Part shown: piece by piece, positions 1-12,500 of the stretch
How positions within the stretch are numbered: the first letter of the stretch is position 1
Layout of the letters: every line of letters starts with the position of its first letter
Assembly: GCA_008508345.1 (NCBI GenBank)
Contig: QNGE01002995.1
Span: forward strand, 1 to 64,000
DNA: 64,000 nucleotides
From: Paragonimus westermani
Lineage: Eukaryota; Platyhelminthes; Trematoda; Plagiorchiida; Troglotrematidae
Reading direction: 5' to 3'
Made by a program: the position numbers and the translations under genes
The notes under the pieces: generated by a model
What the model was told of the DNA's origin: nothing
Databases searched by the model: none
Seen by the model: only the letters and a program-made list of their open reading frames with translations

Positions 1-1921
1 CGTTCCATTAACACATAACGATCATCAAACGCTCGCGCAAGCGGCTACTTGAACACAGGGCACTTATCGGTATCTTTACTCGCTCAACCGAGCGTTTGGG
101 CGCAGGAGAACTTTCGAAACAAAACGGTCCCACGTGATATTCCACGCCTAAACAGTCAGTAACAAACGGGTGTGTTCCTTCAAAGGACTTCTTTTGCCGT
201 CTATGGTGTTCCATACCCTTTTTTGAGGTTGTATGGTAATGATGGGAGTGTAAACTAGACAACAGTAGAATAACTGGACCATTTTTTGGGTCATCTTCCA
301 AAGTAATTACTGTTCGGCATGCTCAATGTATCAAAGAGATGCTCTTGGAGTTTTCTGTGAGCGCCACAAATGCACGTTTTCTGTCTTTTGGGGGGAGACA
401 TCAGTCATCCGGACGGTACCCAATATTATAAAGGTCGACAAGTAATGGACTGGAAACACATGCGTTCCGGACTTTTAGGCTTTCGTAGTAAAGCGCAGTG
501 TTACTAGGAATAAGGTGAGGAAGGTGGTTGGTATACATAGACAGTAAAATCAGGTCCAGCACGGACCTCCAAGGAACTTCAACAGGGACCGCAAAAACAG
601 AAGAAAGGCCGTACCCCGTTCTAACTCTAAAAAATCTCACCTTGGATGCTATTAGCTTCCAGCCTATGTACCAGAGGTCTATGTGGAGCAATGTCCGAGG
701 CTTTTGCAAAATCAAGAAAGAGGACACCTAGAATCTGGCCACTACCTTTGGCCTCCGGGCTGTCCATGAAAATCAACATGCTGGTCACCTATTGGAGAGG
801 AAGCCACATTGACCAGAGCGGGAAGGGTTACTTCCAAAGATACGTCTGAGGCAAGCAACACTAGAATGTCGGCCGTCTGATGCATATATAAGCGCGATGA
901 TGGTCCTCTCCTATGCTTCCGGAGGTGTGTCGGTCAGAAGTACCTGGTTAAACAAATAGTAAGGTAATTTTGTGAAACCAAAGACTGCGTCCTTGAAAAC
1001 ATGAAAACAGACTGCGTCTGGTCCTTCGTATTGTATGGATTAACATTTAGTAAAGTATCTCGAACATCAATCACGGAGAAGCCAGCTGTCAGGATCGGAG
1101 ATAGAGACTTTTGTCACGGGAGAACGGGATGTTGGTTAGGCGGAACCACAGTGTAGGCCGCGGAATATTACGGCCCGAATAAACCAAGACAAACACTTGG
1201 GGGCTTGGAAGGTCTGCTCGTTGAGAGGTACCAGGAAAAACGACGAGGGCTCATTTCACTCTGGCGTTGCATGCGCCGGAATAGATAATGTTTACTTTCA
1301 CCGGCCACCGGTAGGATTTTTGCGCTGCGTGAATTTCTTTGTGATATGCAACGCCAAAAATGGTTCCAGTTACTGGGGTTGTTATGCTTACGTGACAAGT
1401 TTCAGTTCTTGAAGTAGTTGAATTCATTTGGTGAGGATGTTTTTGTTATACTCTTCTGAAGGCGTAAGCAGAGGATGTGTAGTAGACCAATGGCATAGCA
1501 CTCAACGAAAAATGACGAAAAATTGCATTCCACGTCATTTCGCGGAGCTAATGGTCGACCATTATAAAGGATGATATCGTCGACGTAATAAGACATGCTT
1601 TTTTGGATTATGAGGGCAATTAAGCAGCGAAACGTGTTTATAGTTTCCGCGATTGAACGGTCGTTGGGTCATAAGGACTGAGGTTTTAATAGACCTACAA
1701 ACGTTGGGTAGACCAGAACAGATACTGCAACGTAGGAAAATGCGCGAAAACTGGCCGAATGGGCGGTATTTTTCCGGTTATATTCGGCATACCTATAGAC
1801 ATGCTATAGCCATTCGTTGCTACATTTCATGGGGACAAGACGTACGCTGGAATGCAGACAAGGTGACTTGCTGAACAAGTGACATCGAGAAGCGCCTCCC
1901 ACTTACAAAAGTTCCGTGCGC

Positions 1922-2050
1922 TTGTCCTAATTTACGAGTGAAGGCATGCAGTACCCCATGCTTGAACACTCATAACTGCTCCATCCAATTGTCCTAGATT
2001 ACGAGTGAAGGAAAACCACTCCGTATTCTGAAACACGCATAAACACAGGT
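1922..2050. repeat. Near-tandem duplication, unit about 67 bp
   Basis: TTGTCCTA at 1922 recurs at 1989, and in both copies is followed by TTACGAGTGAAGG or GATTACGAGTGAAGG and a diverged tail containing CTGAAACACGCATAA or CTTGAACACTCATAA. Two copies are visible, so this looks like an old local duplication. Function unknown. Confidence 0.6.
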
Positions 2051-2363
2051 GGAAGAGTGGAGCCAGTGAGAACAAACACGTGGGGGTAATCCACGTAAAT
2101 GGTGTATTTGAAGTCTGTGAGAAACGGTACATACCACCACCGCCTTCCTTTAGTACACAATGTGGCCGTTGGCTTACATTCGTTCTGAGTGTCCTTCCGG
2201 ATGAATGGAGCTGTGTATCAGATAAGGTCCCGTCATCCTATCCATCGAATCTGATACCTGCGAGATAACTGTGTATGCAGATGTGAGGGAACTAACCTTC
2301 CTCGGTTACGCCGCAATTCACAAACATCGCTTTGAAAGCCGCAGTATACTCAAGCAGCACACA

Positions 2364-2382
2364 GCCCCATTTTTAATGGGGC
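2364..2382. repeat. GC-capped hairpin with TTT loop
   Basis: GCCCCATT (2364-2371) and AATGGGGC (2375-2382) are perfect complements around a 3-base loop. GGGGC recurs twice just downstream (about 2399 and 2408), so a local GGGGCAAA-type repeat surrounds it. No coding context. Confidence 0.7.
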
Positions 2383-4721
2383 AAAATGGTGCGTTTCTGG
2401 GGCAAAGTGGGGCACTATATATACGTTGGTTTTTCACAGCAAGTACGCCATAGTATGAGATGCTACACATTTCTTCCCATACCTCTACTCTAACTGTAGA
2501 TGTCAGTGCGTACATGTCAATATATGTGATATTGTCGTATTGTTTTAATACATCACTTTTCATAAATGTTTGCGTCCAGTGTAATTTGACCTCAGATGCC
2601 GGTGAGTTATAGTGATATGTTTTTGAGTGTCATCACATCATGACACAACGCTGATTAGGTTCGACTGAAAATTAGAAGCCGCCGTTCAGCGTCAACTACC
2701 CATCGAAAGTGTGAGGTTCATGCAGCTGAATAAGTGTTTTGGATGTGGACAGGGTGGGATCACAGGGATAGTTGTTCACATTTGGCTGAAACAATTGCTT
2801 GATCTTCCGATTTGATATATGATTTCTGTAGTCCAATCTGATTTTATTTTGAACTGCAAATTAGACATTCATGAAGAGCCGCTTCTAGACGTGGTAAAAT
2901 CATGCATTGCCAACGCACCCGCCTCTTGTCCCACGACGCTACCACATGTATTTTTGGGAAATGAACAACCTGATTTTATTATAAAATGTGAATTAAGCAT
3001 TCTTGTGGGGTCGCGACTTTACGCTCTACATCACCGCCCACATTCAACTAACTTCAGTGCATTACAGAACACTCTGAACAACCAATTGCAGCGGCAGTTT
3101 CGTAACATACGAGCCTGATTCCCTGGCTTTGATTGGCGGCCATTGTTGAGACCAACTTTTGCAACTTGGCGACACTAGCGAACGGCGTTTTTCCCAAGTA
3201 CGGCTCAACTCGACAGAACTATGATGGGACAGATCGGAAATGACTGATCGAGTCCGCAGTTGTGCGTGCACACAATTTGTAAGATCGAAATCTAGGTGTC
3301 ACCAATAAAGCTACCGTACATCTGCTGAAATTGGGTATTTTATTTGATGGTACACAGGTCGGGGACTGGACTACCCAAATTCCGTCATACGTGCACCTTC
3401 TAACCTGAAGGGCAATAATCAAAAACAGGGTGCAGCTACACTTTTTAGATTGCAATAAATTTCAAGAACGGAGCAAGACCACAAACCTTTTCAAACAAAT
3501 GAGAGTCTACCACTGCCGTAGAACGATCTGCGGGAGTGCATTAGACGACCCTAGAGCAGATTCTACTCCAGTCGTTGATAATCCCACGAGGAAGAATCTG
3601 CAGTTGGAGGACGTTCCAATGATGGGGCTTGTAAAGTTTTCGAGGTATGTGTGCGTCGGATGCCATCATTCGCTAGATTGAAAAACCGTTCACCGAGACC
3701 CACTCTAGAGAAGATTTATGTGGATATTGAATCACCGTGAAATCGTTGAACTTCAAGTGGATACAAATCAAACATTTGAAGTCGATACTCGTACGCGGCA
3801 TTTCCCAAGTCCATGGCTAGTTTGGTAGCTACGCGCTAGACACGTTCAACACCAAGTGTGACTTTTCCAGGCTGATATACACCAACTGCTCTGCACACTC
3901 GATTAGCGATCTTATGTTTCCGCCGAAGCATTCGAAATGCTCTCTTGCCCGTGCTGAGAAAACTGCTGGTGATCATCCTAACGGTGGAAAATCCTTTTAT
4001 GCCGCCAACTTGAGATCAAACGCGGAGGATAGTTTGGAGAACATCCAAGTGCACGGATCTTCCTTCAGATCTCTTTTCATGATATCTGTTAACTGAACGT
4101 GTTATGAATCATGGATTCATCGTCAGAATGTTCGGCAAGTAATGAGTGCGCAGCCAGCCATTCAGTGAGGGACTCCCATTGTCCAGTCAATTCCAAAGCT
4201 TGTTAAGAAAAAACCTGTGGAAATCAGCGGCGTTCCAGAAAAAGAGCGTTGACACAAATGTTGTTCGGAAGGTGACGGATGGAAACGAGGAATAACAGAA
4301 GACCTAGCGCTGATTACTGAGGAAATCTCGGGGAAATGAAAGGGGGGAAAGGTGTGATTCGGTTTTAGTTATTAAAGTTCTGTTGTCAAGAGAAGAAGCA
4401 ATCCAGCGCAGAAATCCTCACCTCGGACGTCCCCGAAATTCTAAACTCTGCGCGACGTGAGTGTTGCCTTACCAGTACCACCGCGACGGTTCACATAACC
4501 TTGTGTATGTAAATTTACTACAAACCACTGGCATCAAAGTTAGTTTGCCGGCATAGGTATCGCAGTTTTACTCGTAGCTGTATGATGAATCCGAATCATA
4601 CCTACTGTTGTAGGTCACATTCATTAGGATAGCAATGTTGAGCTATTACCGTTAGGAACGCCGCTCAACCAGTCTAACGCTCGTTTGAATTCTGAAGGTC
4701 GACTGGAATTTTCTGTCGACG

Positions 4722-4739
4722 CTCTCTTTCTCTCTCTCT
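4722..4739. repeat. CT-rich simple repeat
   Basis: A short CTCTCT tract interrupted by one TTT. It is low-complexity sequence with no associated gene. Confidence 0.8.
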
Positions 4740-5602
4740 AATGGCTGCTGTGCGTTTGTGTTCGAGGTGCTCTCGCGTCCAACTCCCTAGAACCCCCTAA
4801 CTGTTACGTTGGAGTCCGTTGCGAACGGTGGGTAAAGGTTGTTTGCACATTCATCGTCTTCTGCCTGCAACTTTCGATTCATGGTAACATAATGTTGAGG
4901 AAACTCTAGGAGAATGAATTCAGGAACTAGCATTACACGGGATGAGGTCATTGTCATTGACCCCCGTCAGACTCACCATGGAAATAACCACCTTTATTAT
5001 GCATTACCGGTTATGAAGAATGCCATGTTGAGCGAGGGAGAGAACTTTGTTTCGGAACTTGATGCGCTTTAATGAGCGCTTCGTTATAGTATAGTGCTGC
5101 TGATTATCACATGGCTAGTGGGGAATTGTTGGCCATCCGCTTCAAAGATGGGCGTCACCATAGCTATTTTCATGCACTATAGACAACGTCAATGCCGAAC
5201 ATCAAAAAATGTGCAATCTTACTCTGTAATGCTTTATTCACTCTAATCTCATATTGTGGCGCTATAATCCTGTTTCCACTTATTGCCTTTCACACCAACA
5301 GGCGCCTGCTTGACACTGAGGAAAAAAGTTGATTGAATTCAGAAACGTTATCTCTCTCTTGAGGGCGTTTATCAATCGCTGGATAGCTGAAACCTCACCA
5401 CGTTCTGCCAAACTAGTATTTTACTCTGCTGTTTGTACTGTAGTGGAACAGAGAGTTGGGAGAACGGTACCTCAAGGCGAATACAAGAACTCACAGTAGG
5501 TGTCCGCAACTAATTCCACTACACTAAGTCTGCTGCGTAGTGCAAGAAGATTCTCCCCTTCAGTAATAACATATTTGGTTCATCCAGCGAGCTAAATGAA
5601 CG

Positions 5603-5743
5603 TTGCCACGGTTAGTCCACGACAACCAGGACCGCGCGCGAGCAGAAGGCGGAACGCGCGAGGACGAAAAAGTGTGTATTGATTCAAACAATAGACAAGT
5701 AGTTATCATGTACAATGAACAACACCAGTATGAAGAATGGTAC
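5603..5743 (+). CDS. Possible alternative first exon of the STAND gene
   Basis: This open frame includes a coding-like stretch, VVIMYNEQHQYEEWY, ending at a GTAACG donor in phase 0. A phase-0 acceptor ending TGTGTTAG precedes 5959-ish bases and leads in frame (LLSRK) into the ATG of the next exon. If spliced this way, the protein would start upstream of the 5975 ATG. The frame has no ATG near its start: the first in-frame ATG is at 5708 (MYNEQ). Without splicing the frame stays open to a stop near 5887, ending LDLSELDLQP, so it could instead be an independent short gene. The donor and acceptor are both mediocre. This is a hypothesis that fits the phase, not a firm exon. Confidence 0.3.
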
Positions 5744-5974
5744 GTAACGAAGGACCGAAATGGTAACAGACTCCACAGTGTTGTCTGTAACCCTCCAGAG
5801 TGGCTACCCTCTGAATCTACAGATAAACGGTGGATATCGAAACAGACAAGCTGGCTGGATCTAAGCGAATTAGACCTCCAACCTTGAATTCATGCAGAAG
5901 TCGCTGAAAATCACGAAACCTGACCTTGACTGCTGTTTGTAACTTACAAAGTGTGTTAGCTATTATCGCGCAAA

Positions 5975-6121
5975 ATGCGGAATGGAATAACGAAACGAAG
6001 AATAATAGTTTTTTGCAATCATCGGAAAGACTTCATCGAAGAACTTCAAAACTTGAAAGAGCGAATTACTCCAGCGGTCAACGACAATTGCAAGGAAGAT
6101 AACTATTTCGAGCTTTTTGAG
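5975..6121 (+). CDS. STAND gene exon 1: start of DUF4062-like domain
   Basis: The frame opens at an ATG in an A-rich context (AAAATGC) and gives 49 codons, ending phase 0 at GAG|GTGACT. It contains RRIIVFCNHRKDFIEELQN, which fits the opening strand and helix of DUF4062 domains (a basic or hydrophobic strand, then a D..EER.L-like helix) found at the N-termini of TEP1, NWD and TTC41 proteins. DUF4062 domains are thought to act in protein interaction or nucleotide-related signalling; their biochemical role is poorly known. The start choice is uncertain, because an upstream phase-compatible exon may exist at 5603-5743. The next exon follows after only 126 bases. Confidence 0.55.
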
Positions 6122-6247
6122 GTGACTCGTTATCTTCCCACTTGTTCAACACCGTGGCATACTGTTTTCGAGGACATACCACTCATTTTATTAAATGTAC
6201 TTCTTATGGATCATTTTATGGCTATTTTTCTGCTTTCACCCTGTCAG

Positions 6248-6297
6248 TATCCATTGTGCAGATGCCTCCTAACAGAAACATCACATATTTTACCGAA
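6248..6297 (+). CDS. STAND gene exon 2 (50-nt mini exon)
   Basis: The acceptor has a strong pyrimidine tract (TTTTTCTGCTTTCACCCTGTCAG) and the exon runs in frame as YPLCRCLLTETSHILP, phase 0 to phase 2, to an ACCGAA|GTAATT donor. The product fits the C-L-x-E-I-x-x-S/H segment before the YGW core of DUF4062 domains. The call rests on phase: exon 1 ends phase 0, exon 3 requires phase 2, and only this choice of acceptor satisfies both. A later AG (about 6261) would break the frame. RNA evidence is needed to be sure. Confidence 0.5.
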
Positions 6298-6343
6298 GTA
6301 ATTTTTAACGAAATATTGAATGATCTTGACTGATATCTTTCAG

Positions 6344-6526
6344 AATAGCAAAAGCCTTCTGTAAAGCATCTCTGTCTGGAAACTATGGCTGGCTATCTGG
6401 TTCACCTTGCGCAGGATTATCAATCATAGAATTGATTGCCTCCGTTGCTGGTGGTTTGACCCCCCAGCAAATGAATAGTGAAAACTCATACTTCTTTTTC
6501 AAATCATTCACAACCACCACATCAGT
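6344..6526 (+). CDS. STAND gene exon 3: NYGW core of DUF4062-like domain
   Basis: The exon follows a 46-base intron ending in ATATCTTTCAG and ends at a strong CATCAGT|GTAAGT donor, phase 2 to phase 2. The frame has no ATG. It includes LSGNYGWLSG (NYGW at 6381-6392), GLSIIELIASVAGG and NSYFFFKSF. In DUF4062 families this is the conserved order: GxRYGW, then S-I-T-E-L-E helix, then an A-F-F-Y-F-R strand. The match of three motifs in the correct order and spacing is the strongest evidence for the N-terminal domain. The next exon, which must begin with one base and end in phase 1, was not found. Confidence 0.7.
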
Positions 6527-9500
6527 GTAAGTTACGTGTTGTTTAAATATTTACTGTATGAAAGCCATTTAAATTACCCTGGTAATGAGACTGTTTCATG
6601 GCCATGGCCGGGTGCACCCGACTGTCACCATTACTGCTTTCGAGAGTCTAAAGTGAGCGGTCAAAAACACCTAAAATGTGAGCAAACGGGAAACGTTTGC
6701 ACCCTATTATCAACAAATGTCTGTCGACTTACTTTTTGAAGGCCGTGATTATCTAACACGTCTTTTTCCAACTAACCCAAGCAGCACACACCATGTGGTC
6801 CCCTAGGGGACCCCGGGGGCTTTTGGGTGCTGGTGGTGGGTAAAGATGGGGTATGACAAAATTCTTGCTTGGGTAAGCTTAGTTAGTCCTCACGAAATTA
6901 CAACACCCTCGGATAGCGTTTTCAATATTGCAGTAATATTTGAAAACAGCTTTAAGTGATAAAAATGTTGTGGAAGATCACCAGACTTACACAACCATAA
7001 AAGATTTATCGATTCAGCCAACTCTATTTTCCTCTGTCCTCCTTGGCCACCTTGTTGTTTGCGTTCTCTATCCGTCGTTGGATTATTTCCGTGACAAATG
7101 CTTGCGATACTCCGATGTATTGGTGTTTCATAACGAATTTTGTTGTGTACTGTTATCACTTAATCAATTTACAGTTTACCAATGTTTGAGCACACAAAAA
7201 GTGCTGCCGTTAAATATGCAGTAATCAAACAGAACAGAAAACGTAAAAAAGTTCTGAAGCATTCTAACTACTGAATAAAATGGTTTTCGGATTTAAAATA
7301 AAAATGTAATTCCTTAGTTGAGATTGAAAAGTTGACGATGTGCTCCATCGGATGAATAAAAAATAGAACGGTGGTCAAGTGGATCAAACGCTTAAGAGTA
7401 AATTCTAAGTAGATGACCATCCAAAATGAGAGTGGACTTGAAAAAGTCCGTGTTTCTGCCATTGTAACTACCTATGTACTTAGTCATAATACTTATCACG
7501 GGATCACTCGTGGTCATTTACTTTGTTCATACAACTGTTGTTCGAACGATAAAACTGAGCGTCCTAACTTTTCACTACTGTGCGTTGAGACAACAAGGAC
7601 TGCAGATAGCTGGTTATTTTAAAGTCGCGCCCATAAAATAGATATATAGGATGATTGAACAAAGGTAGATCAGCAGTAACTACGCTTTAAGTCCGCCATC
7701 TAAATTATACGTGAAATTTTGAATTCGAAAAGTCACTAACATTGAGGTCGATCTCAACTTAAGTGAAAGTGTATCATGTGGGACACTCAGAAGGCACTTC
7801 ACTGACGTTTGGCAGCATTAGTATGCTATTAGAATACAGTCAGTCCCAATAATTCCTTCTCGTCTGGTAGCACTCTGATGCTGGTCCCGCACGAGCCAAA
7901 GTGGGACTGATGGGCAGTTTGGCTGGGCAATATAAGTTTCACGATACAACTGCCTGTAATATGATAGACGTCAGTCATTTTCCTCCACAACCTATCAGTA
8001 AAATTTTTATCAGTTAATCGCAAATGCGAATAGGCTAGAAAAGAAACATAGACCACCAACAGGCAAGACATACTTTGCGCAAATATTGTTTAGAAATTTT
8101 CTTTTATTACATGCTTTTTGTGACATTCTCGCTGTGAACATAAAACTTCTTTTTGTTTGCATATGCTCATGCAAACGGTCACTGACTGTGTGGTTTTGGA
8201 TTACGTGGTTCATGATGGGTTCTAATGAGGATCGAATATTTTCGTTCAAAAGCCCCGTTTCCTACCTGGGGACAGTTCAACGCGGATTACTATTTTATCT
8301 CTTATCCGCTCTGTTGCAAAGAATAAAAACTCTCTTGATGTCTAGAATTTCGTGCTTGATACTCAAAAAGCACTTTTTACTTTGAAGGAGAAAATCATCA
8401 CGGAAGTGAACCGTAGAGAACTCCATTAGAATAAGCCGCCTAAGGTTAACAATGTGATCAACTTGATGGAGTGTTGGAGCCAATACACGCTGACTTCCAG
8501 CCCGTAGAATTGTGGGTAGTCTACAAAATCTGATCATACGACTGCAACCAACATCATCATTGACCTTTAGTGACCTGATGATCGTTAAAACCATGAGCTA
8601 ATTACCAAGAATTTTCACCCACGATGTTGCTGAAACAGTAAAGCACCACATTTCTGTTCACTCCATTACAATGGTACGTTCGAGAGCAACTCTTAAAAAG
8701 AGTCAATAATCTTTTCGAAGCCATTTCATGTTCCGCCATCTCCTATACATTTGACAAGTAGTTACTTTCCTAAGCCTCCAAGGTACACGTTTTGGTGTCT
8801 AATCTAGCCTCACAGTCGTTAACAACACATATCGTTTATGGCGCATTCACTTTCAGTAGTATCATGCGAACTGCCTATTTGTTCAGTCTCATTGATACTA
8901 ATTAAATAACACAATTATTTGTACTGCACTGGATCGCGTTTTTTAAGTGTTGCACTCATACATACATAGACAATAAAGGTGGTCGTAACGCATGCCACGG
9001 ACATTGTTCATTTACCATGATATCCCTTACCAATCCAAACTTCTAGCAAACTGTAAAGTCAGTCAGGTTTTACACAATTTTATCATTTGGCACCACAGGT
9101 TCAACGATAAGTGAATGAATGCCAAGAAATAAGTCTGGCCGCTTTGCTCTGTATTGAACTTACCAAGCTCATCTTTCTCTCAGTCTTTAGCCGCACTATC
9201 GCACACGCCATAATAATGGGGTTGCTGGTGCTAACCACAGCCTGGTGTCATGCCGCAAAAGTCTTACAGCCTAGTACAGTGAGTCTGTCTCACTGTTACA
9301 AGCGATCCCTTGCGTACTGTTCATGAATCAGTGTTGCACTGGAACCATTGGGTTGATCGACTGAGTCGCAATCCTACAGCCAAGGGTCAACCAGAGTGAC
9401 ACATTTCCTTCGGAAGCCGCAAACACATACACAAGCTTGTGCGAGACTGGAGACATTATATTGATCTTTTTGATATCACAAAAAAAACTCGCAGTGTGCT

Positions 9501-12500
9501 CGCACAACGCCCGTTTGCGCATATACTTGAGGCGAACTGTGCAACAGTACCACATAGCGCATGGAGTTGTTTATCTAACGCTGCAATCGTTCACCAGTGT
9601 CCCGACTAATAATCGGGCTAAGATGTTCATCACAAAGCTTTCCAAGTAGTCAAGTGTATTAACAATGGGCCCCCTTCACTATTCACTCGGTTCAGAAAGT
9701 TAATTAGTCACTGTGATTTCAACCTGGAGGCAGTTGTATTAGTGAGTTCTTTGGTTGGAGTTAGCGGGGGAGTTTCTATATGTCGTCTGGAAGCGATCAA
9801 GCAAGCTGAGGACTATTCATAAACGAAGTAATAATTTCATCGTGTCTACTGTGGGGTCATTGACGTAGTCATCAACACGGTCGCCGGAGTTCTCCTACAG
9901 GCGGCGACAAGATTATGCATTGTTAAAGAATTCAAAACAACCGGGAAAATTGAATACATTGCTTCTTTTCAAAAGGTTCTGGCTAGAAATGTTGTAGGAT
10001 TGTGACAGCTGCTTTCAGTTGTACAAACTGTTAAGCCTATAATAACAAGTGCGCGTTTAGGAGGTTGGTCTTTGCTTGAGGTTGTGTGTATTGTTAAATT
10101 TGGGATTGTGAAGTCACATTCTACTTATCTAAATTTCTAAGTTAGTTTGCTAGTGAATTGATCATCTACAACATTGATATACGTTGAACTGACAAATCTG
10201 TGTTGCGTACTATTCCCAATCAATACTGCCCTCAGGTATATAATTTACGGTAATTGGAACGCGGCGATTTCATTGTAAAAAAACTAAGATTACAAAGTAT
10301 GTAAAAAATTTATGATGTGATTTTGTTTTGTACATTGAGGTTGGTTTTAAACGTGCAATCAGCATAAAAACCAATTTCAAACTAATCAGCGGGCCTCAAT
10401 ACCTAAAGAGTAAATGCGGTGTACTTAAATTGATTTCAAAAGGGTGACCTGTAAACCATCGATTGAAATCCCGATCGATGAGAGCTCATAAGAAGTGTTC
10501 AAAGAACTTTATAAGCACAATTTGTCTGATTTAATTAAGACTGCGACGTTTAAATATGTCGGAGAAAAAACAATGAGGTATAAAAGCGAAGCCAATTTAC
10601 AATGGTAGTCTTTGGCGATTACCAAAGGAGTGTGCAAAAGTTAGCCACCACAGTTTTGGTAAGAGTTTTAGAAATCATCATCACTATTACAGAAATACCG
10701 TGTATTTAACGTATAAAACGGGACATTCTAGCCAACTCGATAGTTTATCTCTCACGGTCAAAACGACACGTTCATGCAATGGCCAATACCTCTACCAAAA
10801 GTTCAATCGGAATCTAATTCTGTAACCCTTTTGCTCATGTTCACTTAATTTTGTGAGAATCTGCTAATTATATTTCGGACTCATTCCAAAGTTTTTACTG
10901 TGACTGCCGCCGGGAATACGTCGCCAGGCTTGAAAAATTCGCGAGATATTTCATATGAACTTTTGACTCAAACTGTAATATTGACCTGTTTTTGGATTTT
11001 TTATACCATCTTGAAGTTGTCCAAAAATGCAGTACACAGCAGCACAGGTGATAAGCGAGCGGATCTTACTGTTCTCACTAAGTCCCATTAGTCCGAACTA
11101 CAAAAGAGCACAGAGAAGCTACCGAACACTAGCGTGCCCGTGCTATACAGATAAAAACACCACCAAAGTGTGCCCTCTCGTTCAAAATCATATTTTCTCT
11201 ATAGTTTTTCGACCCCTTACAAGAAAGCAATCGAGTGTTTAATCTTCAAAGTTGTCAGGTTGCTTGTATCCTAGCCCCGGTTAGGCTAAAGGCCGGTAGA
11301 ATTCGACCTTTCGTGATGCAGCACTCAGATACACAGATGTGTTCTGTGAAGCAATGGTTGCCACAGGCAAGCTGGAGTTAACAAAGCGAGCAAGCCTATG
11401 CATGTAGATGTCGCAACTACAATCACATTGAAATCGGCCTGAATAAATAGGCTAGCAATTAGGTTGGACAGGATCTAAATCAGGAGATCTATTCAAATAA
11501 TTCAGACAATCAAAGGGGACCACTTAGCAGCCCATGGGCACTACTGGATGCATTACTTCAGGTATGCTAGCAGATGGACCACGGCCATATTAGCATGACA
11601 AAAGTAAGTCAATTCTAAAACACACATGTCCCATTGTCCAAGCCCGTGTTATAGCATTGTTCTCCAAAGTCAATACAAACTCTTTTTTCTTTACTGCGCT
11701 AGTATTAAAGCGCGCTTTGTAAACTCATGAAGAGTACGAGTTGATGTGAACGAATCAAGATCTTCATAATCTGTAAACTTTGTTCTACAGTTTGTTAACT
11801 TTTTAGGAATTCTAAAGCACATTTAAAATCTGTGGGACTCGCGTTCACCTGCTTGCCATGAAGCGTCGATATTCCGGACCAAAACGTTACCTGTAGCTCA
11901 TGGCTTATTAAAATGAGTTCTAAATCGTTGCCAGGCTGGTTGGTTGAATCGTTTTCATTGAGCTACTTGTTGATATATATAACTCTTCACGCAACTTCCT
12001 TGTCTACGTATCACTAATACGAGTCTGACCTATGTTTTTCCCCGTTTTACTCATTTGTTTATTAAAAAGCTGGTCTCATATTTACTAATTCGTTTCTGCG
12101 TATTGGTTACAGGACAGTTCGTACTGTTGACATCCTCAGAGATACTCTGCAGCTTAGCTTTCACGTAGAAAAATCCCATTTCTTTGTATCACATTTAAGA
12201 CAAAATCTATTTTTCCTAATTTACTTGTATGATATTGTCGTTTATACACCTTTCCCACTTCGGTTGGAGCTGATAACATTACAAGTTGCCTCAAAGAGAG
12301 TAACGGAACTGAAATCACGTACACCGCTGTGACTGACACAACGTTTAATATTTCAATATTCAACACAAACATTTGGTTTGAATGAACAGTAGAAAGTGCG
12401 TCTAGAAAAATTGCCCACCCTGTTTGTATGAAGCACTAGAATCCGCACATTCACTTCAAACGACCCTTCAAATAACCTACGTTGCTGAATTTCAACATTT

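Larger units (their letters stand above)
1..5602. other. Upstream region without a supported gene
   Basis: Short open frames occur on both strands, the longest 108 codons (401-727, minus), but overlapping frames are equally open and none shows a recognisable domain or convincing splice sites. The interval holds a near-tandem duplication (about 1922-2050), a GC-rich hairpin (2364-2382) and a CT-rich run (4722-4739). The promoter of the large plus-strand gene should lie near the right end, but I see no clear core promoter motif. Confidence 0.5.

Noticed and set aside
401..849. Overlapping plus and minus open frames in the upstream region
   Set aside because: Three frames are open over the same bases and none has a recognisable domain, start context or splice site.
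6940..7224. 94-codon plus frame (LLGHLVVCVLYPSLDYFRDK) as the missing exon after exon 3
   Set aside because: Its only good acceptor gives phase 1, while exon 3 requires phase 2, and no strong donor ends it.
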